From Streptomyces chrestomyceticus JCM 4735 (lineage in GTDB: Bacteria; Actinomycetota; Actinomycetes; Streptomycetales; Streptomycetaceae): a stretch of DNA of 64,000 nt. This document shows, piece after piece, positions 1 to 10,467 of this stretch; position 1 is the stretch's first letter, and every line of letters begins with the position of its first letter. The translations under genes were made by a program, and so were the position numbers. The stretch spans positions 2,728,001 through 2,792,000 of the forward strand of contig NZ_BHZC01000001.1 in the NCBI RefSeq assembly GCF_003865135.1, written 5' to 3'. The notes beneath the pieces are model-generated. The model was not told the DNA's origin and made no database searches. It saw only the letters and a list, made by a program, of their open reading frames with translations.

Positions 1-585
1 GGCGACGCCCGTACGGTCCCAGAGGCCGGCCAGGAAGGTCGGCGAGACGACGTGTTCGCGCAGCGCCTCGCGGTCCAGGAACTCCACGCCGTCCAGGCCG
101 AGCCGGGCGGCCTGTTCGGCGCCTTCCTTCAGCTCGGCGACCTGGTGGGGTGCGGTGGCGACGTTGATCTCGCCGGTGCGTTCGAAGGCGCAGTCGATGC
201 CGTGGCGGGCGACGGTGTCCTCGATGGCGTCGAGGTTGCGGGCGCCGAGTTCCTCCAGCTTCGCCAGCTCGTCCGGCCAGCGGTCCAGGCCGTTGCCGAG
301 GCCGTGGGTGAGGGAGGCGGCGCAGAAGCCGCCGTTGCGGCCGGAGGCGGCCCAGCCGACCTCCTGGCCCTCCACGAGGACGACGTCGCGTCCGGGGTCG
401 CGTTCCTTGGCGATCAGGGCGGTCCACAGTCCGGAGTAGCCGCCGCCGACGACGAGCAGGTCGGTGCGTTCGTCGCCGACGAGGGCGGGCAGCGCGGCGG
501 GACGGTCCTCGTCGTCCAGCCAGAAGGAGACCGGCGCGGCGTCCGCGAGGGCGTGGGCGGGGGTGCTCATGGCAGCTCGTGCCAT
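1..585 (-). CDS. FAD-dependent amine oxidoreductase, N-terminal part
   Basis: This is the N-terminal 195 codons of a flavoprotein of the glycine/D-amino-acid oxidase (DAO) type; the rest lies beyond the window start. The dinucleotide-binding motif near residue 45 reads LLVVGGGYSGLWTAL, followed by VLVEGQEVGWAASGRNGG, the typical FAD contact region of PuuB/ThiO-like oxidases. The ATG at 585 is preceded by GAGGAG at a good distance; an in-frame ATG at 570 is the alternative. It is the last gene of the polyamine transporter operon, 5 bases after potC. Oxidation of a polyamine or gamma-glutamyl-polyamine is therefore likely. The exact substrate is inference. Confidence 0.85.
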   Translation of the reverse strand, partial: MARAAMSTPAHALADAAPVSFWLDDEDRPAALPALVGDERTDLLVVGGGYSGLWTALIAKERDPGRDVVLVEGQEVGWAASGRNGGFCAASLTHGLGNGLDRWPDELAKLEELGARNLDAIEDTVARHGIDCAFERTGEINVATAPHQVAELKEGAEQAARLGLDGVEFLDREALREHVVSPTFLAGLWDRTGVA

Positions 586-590
586 GGTTC

Positions 591-1385
591 TCAGCTCCTC
601 TTCCGGCGTCCGGAGAGGAGTTGCCCTCCCAGGACGCAGAGCACGGCGATGAGGAACATCGCCGTTCCGATGACATTGATCTGAACGGGTGTGCCACGCT
701 GCGCCGATCCCCAGACGAACATGGGGAACGTCACAGTGGAGCCGGCGTTGAAGTTCGTGATGATGAAGTCGTCGAAGGACAGCGCGAAGGAGAGCAGCGC
801 GCCCGCCGCGATGCCGGGGGCGGCGATCGGCAGCGTCACCCGCAGGAACGTCTGCGCGGGGGACGCGTAGAGGTCCTGGGCGGCCTGTTCCAGGCGCGGG
901 TCCATGCTCATCACGCGGGCCTTGACCGCCGTGACGACGAAGCTCAGGCAGAACATGATGTGCGCGATCAGGATCGTCCAGAACCCGAACCGGATGCCCA
1001 TGTTGAGGAAGAGGGTGGCCAGCGAGGCGGCCATCACCACCTCGGGCATCGCCATCGGCAGGAAGATCAGGGTGTTGACGGCGGGCCGGGCGCGGAAGCG
1101 GTAGCGGGCCAGCGCGAAGGCGATCATGGTGCCCAGTACGGTCGCGCCGACCGTCGCCCAGAGGGCGATCCGCAGGCTCAGGCCCAGCGATCCGCACAGG
1201 TCGGCGACGCCGCACGGATCGGCCCAGGCGTCCGCCGAGAAGCGCTGCCACTCGTAGTTGAAGCGGCCGTTGGGCTTGTTGAACGAGAAGACCAGGACGA
1301 CGAGGTTGGGCAGGATCAGGTACCCGAGCGTGCCGAGGCCCGCGAGCACGACGAGGTGGCGGCGCAGCCACCGGAGCACGGCCAT
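591..1385 (-). CDS. potC: Spermidine/putrescine ABC transporter permease PotC-like
   Basis: A 264-residue inner-membrane permease of the binding-protein-dependent transport family. Six hydrophobic segments are visible, with an EAA-type cytoplasmic loop (RLEQAAQDLYASPAQTF, then LPIAAPGI) that docks on the ATPase. The ATG at 1385 overlaps the potB stop (TGATG), so translation is probably coupled; the longer reading frame running upstream to 2201 is only the shadow of potB. Length and motifs fit PotC. It should form a heterodimer with PotB and be energised by PotA. Confidence 0.92.
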   Translation of the reverse strand: MAVLRWLRRHLVVLAGLGTLGYLILPNLVVLVFSFNKPNGRFNYEWQRFSADAWADPCGVADLCGSLGLSLRIALWATVGATVLGTMIAFALARYRFRARPAVNTLIFLPMAMPEVVMAASLATLFLNMGIRFGFWTILIAHIMFCLSFVVTAVKARVMSMDPRLEQAAQDLYASPAQTFLRVTLPIAAPGIAAGALLSFALSFDDFIITNFNAGSTVTFPMFVWGSAQRGTPVQINVIGTAMFLIAVLCVLGGQLLSGRRKRS

Positions 1386-2310
1386 CAGACCAGGTCCTCC
1401 GTCCCGGACTTGCGGATGTAGAGGGTGACCATGGCGAGGATGGCCGCCATGAGGATGAACGAGAGCGCGGCGGCGGTCGGGTAGTCCAGGACGCGCAGGA
1501 ACTGCGACTGGATGACGTTGCCGATCATCTTCTGGTCGGTGGAGCCGAGCAGTTCGGCGTTGATGTAGTCGCCCGCCGCGGGGATGAAGGTCAGCAGGGT
1601 GCCGGCCACCACACCCGGCATGGACAGCGGGAACGTCACCCGGCGGAAGGTGGTGACCGGACGCGCGTACAGGTCCCCGGCGGCCTCGTGCAGCCGGGGG
1701 TCGATGCGCTCCAGCGAGGTGTACAGCGGCAGCACCATGAACGGCAGGAAGTTGTACGTCAGGCCGCAGACCACCGCCAGCGGCGTGGCCAGCACCCGCT
1801 GCCCCTCGGTCAGCCCGAGCCAGCTCGTCACGTCCAGGACGTGCAACGAGTTCAGGACGCCGACCACCGGGCCGCCGTCCGCGAGGATCGTCTTCCAGGC
1901 CAGCGTGCGGATCAGGAAGCTGGTGAAGAACGGGGCGATGACCAGAATCATCACGACGTTGCGCCAGCGGCCCGCCTTGAAGGCGATGAGGTACGCGAGC
2001 GGGTAGCCCAGGACCAGGCAGAGCACGGTCGCGGTGGCCGCGTAGCCGACGGACCGCAGGAACTGCGGCCAGTACGCGCCGAGCGCGTCCCAGTAGGCGG
2101 CGAAGTGCCAGGTGACCTTGAAGCCCTCTTCGAGGGAGCCGGTCTGCACCGACGTGGACGCCTGGTAGACGAGCGGGGCGGCGAAGAAGACGACCAGCCA
2201 CAGGATGCCGGGGAGCAGCAGCCAGTACGGGACGAGCCGCTTCCGCGCGCCGCGTGCCCGGACCTGCGGCGCGTCCTCGGCGGCGGGTGGTGGCGCCTCG
2301 GTGGTCGTCG

Positions 2311-2314
<4 letters not shown>
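1385..2314 (-). CDS. potB: Spermidine/putrescine ABC transporter permease PotB-like
   Basis: A 309-residue permease with about six membrane helices. The N-terminal stretch of about 28 residues is soluble and Pro/Ala rich. The EAA loop (RLHEAAGDLYARPVTTF, then FPLSMPGV) sits near residue 220. The start codon overlaps the last bases of potA and the stop overlaps the potC start, as expected in a tightly coupled operon. It is the partner permease of PotC for polyamine import. Confidence 0.92.
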
Positions 2315-3459
<1,145 letters not shown>

Positions 3460-3535
3460 GGGTGGTCCCGTGGGTCGGAAGGGCGGTACGGGCACGGTCC
3501 GGGGGCGGCCCCTGGCGGGCCGGTCCGGGGCCTGC

Positions 3536-4786
3536 TCAGGCGCCCGTCAGATCGGCGAATTTCTGGGCGAATTCCTTGCTCTCCCCGGCGTTCAGCGCCC
3601 GGAAGGAATGCGACCTGGCGGCCGTCTCCCGGTCCGGGAGAATCAGCGGATGGTCCGCCAGAGCACGGTCGATCTTCGCCAGTTCCTCGCGTACCCCGTC
3701 GACCGGGCACACGTAATGGATGTACGCCGCGATCCGCGCCGCCACCTTCGGCTCGTAGCAGTAGTCGATGAGGCGCTCGGCGTTCTCCTTGTGCCGGGCC
3801 CGGTTCGGCACCATCAGATTGTCCGTCGAGATCATGCACCCGGCCTTCGGCACGGCGTACTCGATGTCCGGGTTGTCCTGCTGCAGTTGGACGACGTCCC
3901 CGGCCCAGGCCACGCAGGCGGCGAGATCGCCCTTGCTGAGGTCGTTGATGTAGTCGTTGCCGGTGAACCGGCGGATCTGCTTGGCGTCCACGCCCTGCTG
4001 CAGCCGGGCGACGGCCGCGTCGAAATCGCCGGACGTGCAGTCCTCGGGGCGCTTTCCCATGTCCAGGAGCGTCAGCCCGACCGTGTCCCGCATTTCCGAC
4101 AGGAACCCGACCCGCCCCTTCAGCCGCGGATCGTCGAGCAATTGGCTGACGGAATCGACCGTGCGCCCCTCGGTGGCCTTCGCGTTGTACGCGATGACCG
4201 CCGGAATGCCCGTCCACGGATACGAATGAGCACGCCCGGGGTCCCAGTCCGGATCGCGGAACTGCCGCGCGACACCGCCGGACGCATGCGGAAGATTTCC
4301 CGCGTCCAGCCGCTGGACCCAGCCCAGCGAAATCATCCGCGCGCACATCCAGTCCGTCAGCACGATCAGGTCCCGGCCGGTGTCCTGGCCCGCGGCGAGC
4401 TGCGCCTGGATCTTGCCGAAGAACTCGTCGTTGTCGTTGATGTCCTCGGTGTACTTCACCGTGATCCCGGTACGGCGGGTGAAGGCGTCCAGGGTCGGCC
4501 GGCGCTTGCCGTCGTCGCTGACGTCCAGGTACTCCGTCCAGTTGGAGAAGACGACACGTTTCTCCTGCCCGGAGTGGTCCACGGACCGCCCGGCGTCCGT
4601 ACGGCCCGCGGGCGGGATCCCGCAGGCCGACAGTGCGCCGAGGCCGCCGAGCGCCAGCGCCCCCGCCCCGGTAGCGCGCAGCAGCGACCGCCGGGTCATG
4701 GCCATCCGGCCGTCGGTGAGGCTGCGCCGTACGGCGGCCAGTTCGGGCGGCGACAGACTCTCCCCGGGCTGCTGACGGTCCTCCAT
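3536..4786 (-). CDS. potD: Polyamine ABC transporter substrate-binding lipoprotein (PotD-like)
   Basis: A 416-residue extracytoplasmic binding protein of the PotD family. After a 29-residue N-terminal extension comes a twin-arginine-type signal (MTRRSLLRATG) and a lipobox ending ALSAC, so the mature protein should be a lipoprotein anchored outside the membrane. Family features include VVFSNWTEYLDV at the start of the mature domain, YTEDINDNDEFFGKI and RRFTGNDYINDL. The ATG at 4786 follows AAAGGG. It lies between the aldehyde dehydrogenase and potA. A paralogue lies at 14123-15307. Confidence 0.92.
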   Translation of the reverse strand: MEDRQQPGESLSPPELAAVRRSLTDGRMAMTRRSLLRATGAGALALGGLGALSACGIPPAGRTDAGRSVDHSGQEKRVVFSNWTEYLDVSDDGKRRPTLDAFTRRTGITVKYTEDINDNDEFFGKIQAQLAAGQDTGRDLIVLTDWMCARMISLGWVQRLDAGNLPHASGGVARQFRDPDWDPGRAHSYPWTGIPAVIAYNAKATEGRTVDSVSQLLDDPRLKGRVGFLSEMRDTVGLTLLDMGKRPEDCTSGDFDAAVARLQQGVDAKQIRRFTGNDYINDLSKGDLAACVAWAGDVVQLQQDNPDIEYAVPKAGCMISTDNLMVPNRARHKENAERLIDYCYEPKVAARIAAYIHYVCPVDGVREELAKIDRALADHPLILPDRETAARSHSFRALNAGESKEFAQKFADLTGA

Positions 4787-4844
4787 ACGCGGTGCCCTTT
4801 CCTGATGCCACCGGCTCCCGGCCGGTGACGACGGCCGTTCCGCG

Positions 4845-6362
4845 TCAGACGCGGTCCCCGAAGACGGTCCGGTGCCAGTCCTTCCTGGCGACCCCCGTGT
4901 TGTCGTACATGACGTGCTTGACCTGCGTGTACTCCTCGAAGGAGTAGGCGGACATGTCCTTGCCGAAGCCGCTGGCCTTGTAGCCCCCGTGCGGCATCTC
5001 GCTGAGGATCGGGATGTGGTCGTTGACCCAGACGCAGCCCGCCTTGATCTCGCGGGTGGCGCGGCCGGTCCGGTAGACGTCCCGGCTCCAGGCGGACGCC
5101 GCCAGGCCGTACGGGGTGTCGTTGGCCAGCGCGATGCCCTCGTCGTCGCTGTCGAAGGGCAGCACGACCAGCACCGGCCCGAAGATCTCGCTCTGGACCG
5201 CCTCGCTGTCCTGCGCGGCGCCCGTGATGAGCGTGGGCCGGTAGTACGCGCCCTTCGCCAGGTCGCCCTGGGGCGCCTCACCGCCGGTGACGACGGTGGC
5301 GTACGACCGGGCGCGCTCGACGAAACCGGCGACCCGGTCGCGGTGGGTGTGCGAGACGAGCGGGCCGAGATCGGTGGCGGGGTCGAACGGGTCGCCGAGC
5401 CGTACGGTCGCCATCAGGTCGGCGACACCGCCGACGAACGCGTCGTACAGCGGGCGCTGCACGTAGGCGCGGGTGGCGGCGGTGCAGTCCTGCCCGGAGT
5501 TGATCAGGGCACCGGCCACCGCGCCCTGCACCGCCGCCTCCAGGTCGGCGTCGTCGAAGACCACGAACGGCGCCTTGCCGCCGAGTTCGAGGTGCAGCCG
5601 CTTGACGGTGCCGGTGGCGATCTCGGCGACCCGCTTGCCGACCGCCGTCGAGCCGGTGAAGGAGGTCATGGCGACGCCGGGGTGGGCGACCAGGTGCTCG
5701 CCGGCCTCCCGGCCCGCGCCGGAGACGATGTTGAGCACTCCGTCCGGGATACCCGCCTCGGTGGCCGCCTGCGCGAACATCACCGAGGTCAGCGGCGTGA
5801 TCTCGGCGGGCTTCAGGACGATCGTGTTGCCCGCGGCGACGGCCGGCAGCACCTTCCAGGCCGCCATCTGGAGCGGGTAGTTCCACGGTGCGATCGAGCC
5901 GACGACGCCGATCGGCTCGCGGCGGACCACGGAGGTGTGGTCGGGGCTGTACTCGCCCGCCGACCTGCCCTCCAGGTGCCGCGCGGCCCCCGCGAAGAAG
6001 GCCGCGTTGTCGACCGACCCCGGTACGTCGAACTCCTCGCTGAGCTTGACCGGCTTGCCGCACTGCAACGACTCGGCGTACGCCAGCTCACCGGCCCGCT
6101 CGCCGAGGACGGCGGCGAAGCGGTGCAGGGCGTCCGAGCGCTCGCCCGGGGTCGCGCCCGCCCACCCGGGGAAGGCGTCCGCGGCGGCCCGTACGGCCGT
6201 GTCGACGTCCGCCGTGGAGGCCAGCCGGTAGCTGTACACCTGCTCGCCGGTGGCCGGATCGACCACCTGCTGGGTACGGCCGGAACTGCCGTCCCGCAAC
6301 TCGCCGGCGAGGAACTGCGCGCCCTCGGCGAAACGTTCGTGCACGTCGAATCGCTGAACCAT
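4845..6362 (-). CDS. Gamma-aminobutyraldehyde dehydrogenase-like aldehyde dehydrogenase
   Basis: A 505-residue NAD(P)-dependent aldehyde dehydrogenase. The general base is Glu259 in LHLELGGKAP and the nucleophile is Cys293 in NSGQDCTAATR. The nucleotide-binding stretch WNYPLQMAAWK is also visible. Full family length. The ATG at 6362 has a strong GGAGGAG upstream; the frame extends further but without support. It is the first gene of the polyamine uptake operon, so it probably oxidises 4-aminobutanal to GABA (or a glutamylated equivalent). A second copy is at 15487-16941, linked to a second PotD-like protein. Confidence 0.9.
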   Translation of the reverse strand: MVQRFDVHERFAEGAQFLAGELRDGSSGRTQQVVDPATGEQVYSYRLASTADVDTAVRAAADAFPGWAGATPGERSDALHRFAAVLGERAGELAYAESLQCGKPVKLSEEFDVPGSVDNAAFFAGAARHLEGRSAGEYSPDHTSVVRREPIGVVGSIAPWNYPLQMAAWKVLPAVAAGNTIVLKPAEITPLTSVMFAQAATEAGIPDGVLNIVSGAGREAGEHLVAHPGVAMTSFTGSTAVGKRVAEIATGTVKRLHLELGGKAPFVVFDDADLEAAVQGAVAGALINSGQDCTAATRAYVQRPLYDAFVGGVADLMATVRLGDPFDPATDLGPLVSHTHRDRVAGFVERARSYATVVTGGEAPQGDLAKGAYYRPTLITGAAQDSEAVQSEIFGPVLVVLPFDSDDEGIALANDTPYGLAASAWSRDVYRTGRATREIKAGCVWVNDHIPILSEMPHGGYKASGFGKDMSAYSFEEYTQVKHVMYDNTGVARKDWHRTVFGDRV

Positions 6363-6437
6363 GGTGCTCTCCTCCGCCGGGCGCCGGGGCCGCTCGGCGG
6401 CACTCCCAGGCGTAGCTCTTTCCGGAATCGATGGCTG

Positions 6438-6466
6438 ATCTTGACAGAGGGACTGGGCCTCAACAA
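6438..6466 (-). promoter_or_regulatory. Candidate sigma70-type promoter of the polyamine operon
   Basis: On the minus strand, TTGTTG (6466-6461), a 17-base spacer, then CAAGAT (6443-6438), about 75 bases upstream of the aldehyde dehydrogenase start. The -35 hexamer forms an inverted repeat with TTGTTG on the other strand (CAACAA at 6461-6466, TTGTTG at 6476-6481), which could be a regulator site. Read by eye only. Confidence 0.45.
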
Positions 6467-6595
6467 GTGATTCCGTTGTTGCCTTTTGGTTACGCGACGG
6501 ATTCTGCGATTTCCGTCGTGGGGCACCCCGACACGTTGTCAGTGCCCGCTGACAGAATCCCGGCATGATGCACGACAGCACGGGGGGGTGCCGGG

Positions 6596-7186
6596 ATGAA
6601 CGAGCCAGGGAGCGAGCCGCGCTCGGTGGCAGAGCTGACCGCGGCGACTGACCAACGCTTCGACTACCTCTACTTCTGGGGCCATGCGCCACGCCGCGAC
6701 GGACAGCTCGGCGCGAGCTGCCTCAGCCAGTGGTGGCCCGCTCCGTTCACGGTCGACGGCGTGCGGTACGCCACCGCGGAGCACTGGATGATGGCCTGCA
6801 AGGCCCGGCTGTTCGGCGACGCTGAGGCGGAGCGGCGGGCCATATCCGCCACCCACCCGAAGCAGGCGAAGGACGCCGGCCGCTCCGTGCGCGGCTTCGA
6901 CAGCGCGGAGTGGGGGCGGCGCCGCTTCGAGTACGTCGTCGAGGGCAACGTCCACAAGTTCGGCCAGGACCCGGCCCTGCGCGACTACCTGCTCGGCACC
7001 GGCTCCCGCGTCCTCGTCGAGGCCAGCCCGGTGGACCGGATATGGGGCATCGGCCTGGCCGCCGACGCGCGCGCACCGGACCCGGCCCGCTGGCGCGGCC
7101 TCAACCTGCTCGGCTTCGCCTTGATGGAGGCACGCCGGCGGCTGGCGTCCGGAGCGAGTACGGGGGCGGGTTCCGCGGAGGGCTAG
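6596..7186 (+). CDS. NADAR (YbiA/RibX-like) family protein
   Basis: A 196-residue protein with the hallmarks of the NADAR fold: YLYFWGHAP near residue 25, LSQWWPAPF, TAEHWMMACKARLF near residue 60, and the C-terminal WGIGLAAD and LLGFALMEAR. In characterised relatives the domain hydrolyses N-glycosidic bonds of ADP-ribose or riboflavin intermediates, or reverses ADP-ribosylation. The ATG at 6596 follows a G-rich stretch (GGGGGGTGCCGGG). It is divergent from the polyamine operon and convergent with the DUF4190 gene; neighbours do not indicate a role. Confidence 0.85.
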   Translation: MNEPGSEPRSVAELTAATDQRFDYLYFWGHAPRRDGQLGASCLSQWWPAPFTVDGVRYATAEHWMMACKARLFGDAEAERRAISATHPKQAKDAGRSVRGFDSAEWGRRRFEYVVEGNVHKFGQDPALRDYLLGTGSRVLVEASPVDRIWGIGLAADARAPDPARWRGLNLLGFALMEARRRLASGASTGAGSAEG

Positions 7187-7245
7187 GCGAAGAGGGCTGA
7201 ACGGGAGAAGACGGCTGGACGGAGACGGCTAGGCGGAGGAGACGG

Positions 7246-8514
7246 CTAGGCGGAGACGACGAGCCGGCCGCGGGAGGGCACCGACAGACCGGGGACCGCG
7301 GCCGGGTCGGCGGACACGGCCTCGTACACGCGCGGGTCAGGGGCGGGCGCGGCCTGGTACGTGTCCGGACCGTCGTCCTCGGAACGGGAGCCGCCGGAGG
7401 AGGAGCCGCCGGAGCCGGAACCGCCGGAAGTCGAGCCGCCGGAGTCACCGCCGTCGTAGTAGCCGGGGTACCACGGGTCGTCGCCGCCTTCGTCGGTGGC
7501 GGACGCCAGCACGACCCAGCAGACCATGAACCCGCTCAGCAGCAGCGCCGCACCGCCCAGGACCAGCCCGGCCAGCGCGCTCCCGCCGTTGTCCGCCTCG
7601 CCCCTGGACACCTTCGCGCGCCCGAGTATGCCGAAGACGATCGCGAGCACACCGAGGAGGAAGCCGATCACCATCGTGAAGCAGAGGGTGGCACCGACGA
7701 TCCCGAGGACGAGAGCGGCCGTGCCGTATCCGTTGTTCGGCCCGGCAGGCGCCCAGTAGGGCTGGTAGCCCGTCGGCGGCTGCTGTCCCGGCTGGCCGCC
7801 GGGGTACGGCGCGCCGCCCGGCCCGGCGGGGCCGTACGGTGGCTGAGGAGAGCCGTAGGGAGGCTGGGCCGCACCGTACGGAGCGCCGGGCCGCTGCCCG
7901 TCCGCCCCGGCGCCGGCTATGGGCGGCACTCCGGAACCGGGGGAACCGGGAGCACCGGGAGCACCGGGAGGTGCGTACGCCCCTGCCGTACCCGGTGCGA
8001 GTGGCGGCGGCGGAACGTCGAACCGGCCGCCCGGAGCCTCCGGCTTACTCAGCAGGCCGGGGCCGTTCGGGCTGCCCGGGAGAACGGGCTCGCCCGCAGC
8101 GTCCGAACCGCTCGCACGGCCGACCCCTTCCGCACCACTCGAAGCACTCGACCCACTGGCCCCGCCCACAACTTCCTGAGCGCCCGCCCTCTCCGCATCC
8201 CCCGAAGCACTCACCTCGTCCGACACAGGCGCAGCCCCCGCAACACCGCCCTCCACGGCACCACCCTCCGCAAGCTCGCCCTCCACGGACGCGGCCTTCA
8301 CCGGCCCGGTCGGCTGCGCCCCGGACAGCCCCGCCGCACCGGCCGCCGCACCAATTGCCGCACCGGCCGCCACACCAGCCCCCGCGCCTGCCACCTCACC
8401 AGTCATCGCACCTGCCGTCGGCGCGCCCGCCGACCGCGCGGGCATCGGCCTCCGGTCCTCCGGCGGCGCCCACGGGTCGCGCGGCTCGGGCTGCTGACTG
8501 TCGGACATCGACAT
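7246..8514 (-). CDS. DUF4190 domain membrane protein with long low-complexity N-terminus
   Basis: A 422-residue protein. The first ~270 residues are disordered, first Ala/Gly/Ser-rich, then with PPYG and GAPG-type repeats. Two membrane helices follow (around GTAALVLGIVGATLCF and GSALAGLVLGGAALLLSGF), matching DUF4190, then a Gly/Ser-rich tail (GGSGSGGSSSGGS). Function unknown. The ATG at 8514 or the ATG at 8508 could start it; the frame running upstream to 9747 is the shadow of the next gene. Just past its stop, at 7200-7260, a short imperfect direct repeat of GACGGCTAGGCGGAG occurs. Confidence 0.8.
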   Translation of the reverse strand: MSMSDSQQPEPRDPWAPPEDRRPMPARSAGAPTAGAMTGEVAGAGAGVAAGAAIGAAAGAAGLSGAQPTGPVKAASVEGELAEGGAVEGGVAGAAPVSDEVSASGDAERAGAQEVVGGASGSSASSGAEGVGRASGSDAAGEPVLPGSPNGPGLLSKPEAPGGRFDVPPPPLAPGTAGAYAPPGAPGAPGSPGSGVPPIAGAGADGQRPGAPYGAAQPPYGSPQPPYGPAGPGGAPYPGGQPGQQPPTGYQPYWAPAGPNNGYGTAALVLGIVGATLCFTMVIGFLLGVLAIVFGILGRAKVSRGEADNGGSALAGLVLGGAALLLSGFMVCWVVLASATDEGGDDPWYPGYYDGGDSGGSTSGGSGSGGSSSGGSRSEDDGPDTYQAAPAPDPRVYEAVSADPAAVPGLSVPSRGRLVVSA

Positions 8515-8661
8515 CCCCACATTCCCCCCACGTTCACGATCCGCCCATGCTAAGACCTGCACCGTTTTGCCAAGACCTGCGCCGTTCGGGCCGCCGGGGG
8601 CCCGCATACGATGGCCACCGTCCGCAGCACGCCCAGCTCGCCCCTCGACCAGGAGGACCCG

Positions 8662-9684
8662 TTGTCCGATCTCGACGCCTTCATCGCCGGACTGCCCAAG
8701 GCGGAGCTGCACGTCCACCACGTCGGATCGGCGTCCCCCCGCATCGTCGCCGAGCTGGCCGCCCGCCACCCGGACTCCGCGGTCCCCACCGACCCCGAGG
8801 CACTCACCGACTACTTCACCTTCCGCGACTTCGCCCACTTCATCCAGGTGTACCTCTCCGTCGTGGACCTCATCCGCGACGCCACCGATGTCCGGCTGCT
8901 GACGTACGAGGTGGCCCGTGACATGGCGCGGCAGAACATCCGCTACGCCGAGCTGACCGTCACCCCGTACAGCTCCACCCGTCGCGGCATCCCCGACGAG
9001 GCGTTCGTCGAGGCCATCGAGGACGCGCGCCGGGCGGCGGAGGCCGAGCTGGGCGTGGTGCTGCGCTGGTGCTTCGACATCCCCGGCGAGGCCGGGCTGG
9101 ACGCGGCCGAGGAGACCACGCGGATCGCCTGTGACCTGCGGCCGGAGGGCCTGGTCTCGTTCGGGCTCGGCGGCCCGGAGATCGGTGTGCCGCGCCCGCA
9201 GTTCAAGCCGTACTTCGACCGCGCCATCGCCGCGGGCCTGCACTCGGTGCCGCACGCCGGCGAGACCACCGGCCCGCAGACCGTCTGGGACGCGCTCACC
9301 GACCTGCGGGCCGAGCGGATCGGTCACGGCACCAGTTCCGTCCAGGACCCGAAGCTGCTGGCCCACCTCGCCGAGCACCGCATCCCGCTGGAGGTCTGCC
9401 CGACCTCGAACATCGCCACCCGCGCCGTGCGCACCCTCGACGAGCACCCGCTGAAGGAGATGGTCGACGCGGGGGTGCTGGTGACGATCAACAGTGACGA
9501 CCCGCCGATGTTCGGCACGGACCTGTGCCTGGAGTACGGGGTCGCCGCGCGCCTGCTGGACCTCGACGCCGCCGGGGTCGCCGCCCTGGCCAAGAACGCC
9601 GTCGAGGCGTCGTTCATGGACGCCTCCGCCAAGGCTGCACTGGCTGCGGAGATCGACGGCTACACCGCGGAATGGCTGCGGTGA
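8662..9684 (+). CDS. Adenosine-deaminase-family enzyme, probably aminodeoxyfutalosine deaminase
   Basis: A 340-residue COG1816 amidohydrolase. Metal ligands are in ELHVHHVG (residues 15-22), in HAGE and near the end in NSDDPPMFG; the catalytic HGT is in IGHGTSSV. The TTG at 8662 is chosen because AGGAGG ends five bases before it; an ATG at 8611 would add 17 residues without a ribosome binding site. The S. avermitilis member of this family was shown to deaminate 6-aminodeoxyfutalosine in the futalosine route to menaquinone, so adenosine is probably not the real substrate. It overlaps the next gene, suggesting coupled translation. Confidence 0.85.
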   Translation: MSDLDAFIAGLPKAELHVHHVGSASPRIVAELAARHPDSAVPTDPEALTDYFTFRDFAHFIQVYLSVVDLIRDATDVRLLTYEVARDMARQNIRYAELTVTPYSSTRRGIPDEAFVEAIEDARRAAEAELGVVLRWCFDIPGEAGLDAAEETTRIACDLRPEGLVSFGLGGPEIGVPRPQFKPYFDRAIAAGLHSVPHAGETTGPQTVWDALTDLRAERIGHGTSSVQDPKLLAHLAEHRIPLEVCPTSNIATRAVRTLDEHPLKEMVDAGVLVTINSDDPPMFGTDLCLEYGVAARLLDLDAAGVAALAKNAVEASFMDASAKAALAAEIDGYTAEWLR

Positions 9685-10436
9685 GGGCCGCGCGCCACGC
9701 CCCGGCCCCCGCGCCGCCGCGGGCGCCGTCGGCCCGTCCGGCCGCACCGGCGCCCGCCACCGGCCGCATCGCGGTCATCGGCCACCGCGGCGCCCCGTAC
9801 GACCACCGCGAGAACACCCTGGCCTCGCTCCGCGCCGCGCTCGAAGCGGGCGCCGACGCGGTCGAGATCGACGTACGGCTGACCGCCGACCGTGTACCGG
9901 TCCTCCTGCACGACCCGACGCTGGAACGCCTGTGGGGCCACGACCGCAGACTCTCCTCGCTGACGTACGCCCAGGTGGAAGAGGCCACGGCAGGCGGTGT
10001 GCCCACGCTGCGCGCCGCTCTCGCCCTCACCGCCGAGTACCCGTCCGCCCGCGCCCTGATCGACCTCCCCGACCCTGCGGCCGCGCAGGCCGCTGTCTCC
10101 GAAGTCCACGAGTCCGGCGCCACCGACCGCGCGTACTACTGCGGCGGCGGCCTGTCCATGCTGGCCGTCCGCGCCGCCGACCCGGCCGCCGAACTCGCCC
10201 TGTCCTGGTGCCGCACGGCCCCGCCCCGCCCCGAGCTGCTGGCCCGCGTCCGCCCCCGCTGGCTCAACTACCACTTCGGCCTGGTCACCGAGGACCTGGT
10301 CGAACGGGCGCACGACGGCGGTTACCTGTTCGCCGCCTGGACCACCGACACGCCCCGCGCCGCGCGCCGCCTCAGGCGCGCGGGCGTCGACGCCGTCACG
10401 ACCAACCGGGTGCCCGCCGTACGCGCCGCCCTCTGA
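9672..10436 (+). CDS. Glycerophosphodiester phosphodiesterase family protein
   Basis: A 254-residue cytosolic GDPD-family enzyme; no signal peptide is visible. The N-terminal ~30 residues are Ala/Pro-rich. The fold then starts with IAVIGHRGAPYDHREN, followed by DAVEIDVRLTAD and PVLLHDPTLER, which carry the catalytic His pair and the metal-binding Glu/Asp. WTTDTP near the C-terminus is also typical. ATG 9672 overlaps the end of the deaminase gene; a GTG at 9681 that overlaps its stop (GTGA) is an equally good start. Expected reaction: glycerophosphodiester to glycerol-3-phosphate plus alcohol. Confidence 0.88.
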   Translation: MAAVRAARHAPAPAPPRAPSARPAAPAPATGRIAVIGHRGAPYDHRENTLASLRAALEAGADAVEIDVRLTADRVPVLLHDPTLERLWGHDRRLSSLTYAQVEEATAGGVPTLRAALALTAEYPSARALIDLPDPAAAQAAVSEVHESGATDRAYYCGGGLSMLAVRAADPAAELALSWCRTAPPRPELLARVRPRWLNYHFGLVTEDLVERAHDGGYLFAAWTTDTPRAARRLRRAGVDAVTTNRVPAVRAAL

Positions 10437-10467
10437 CATCCGTACCCGGCCACGGCCCCGCCCCGAC

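Noticed and set aside
4872..6470. 532-residue open frame on the plus strand
   Set aside because: It is fully antisense to a clear aldehyde dehydrogenase and translates to Arg/Gly/Val-rich sequence without any family feature; a GC-codon shadow.
8515..9747. Upstream extension of the DUF4190 gene
   Set aside because: It is antisense to the deaminase gene; the real start is ATG 8514 or 8508.
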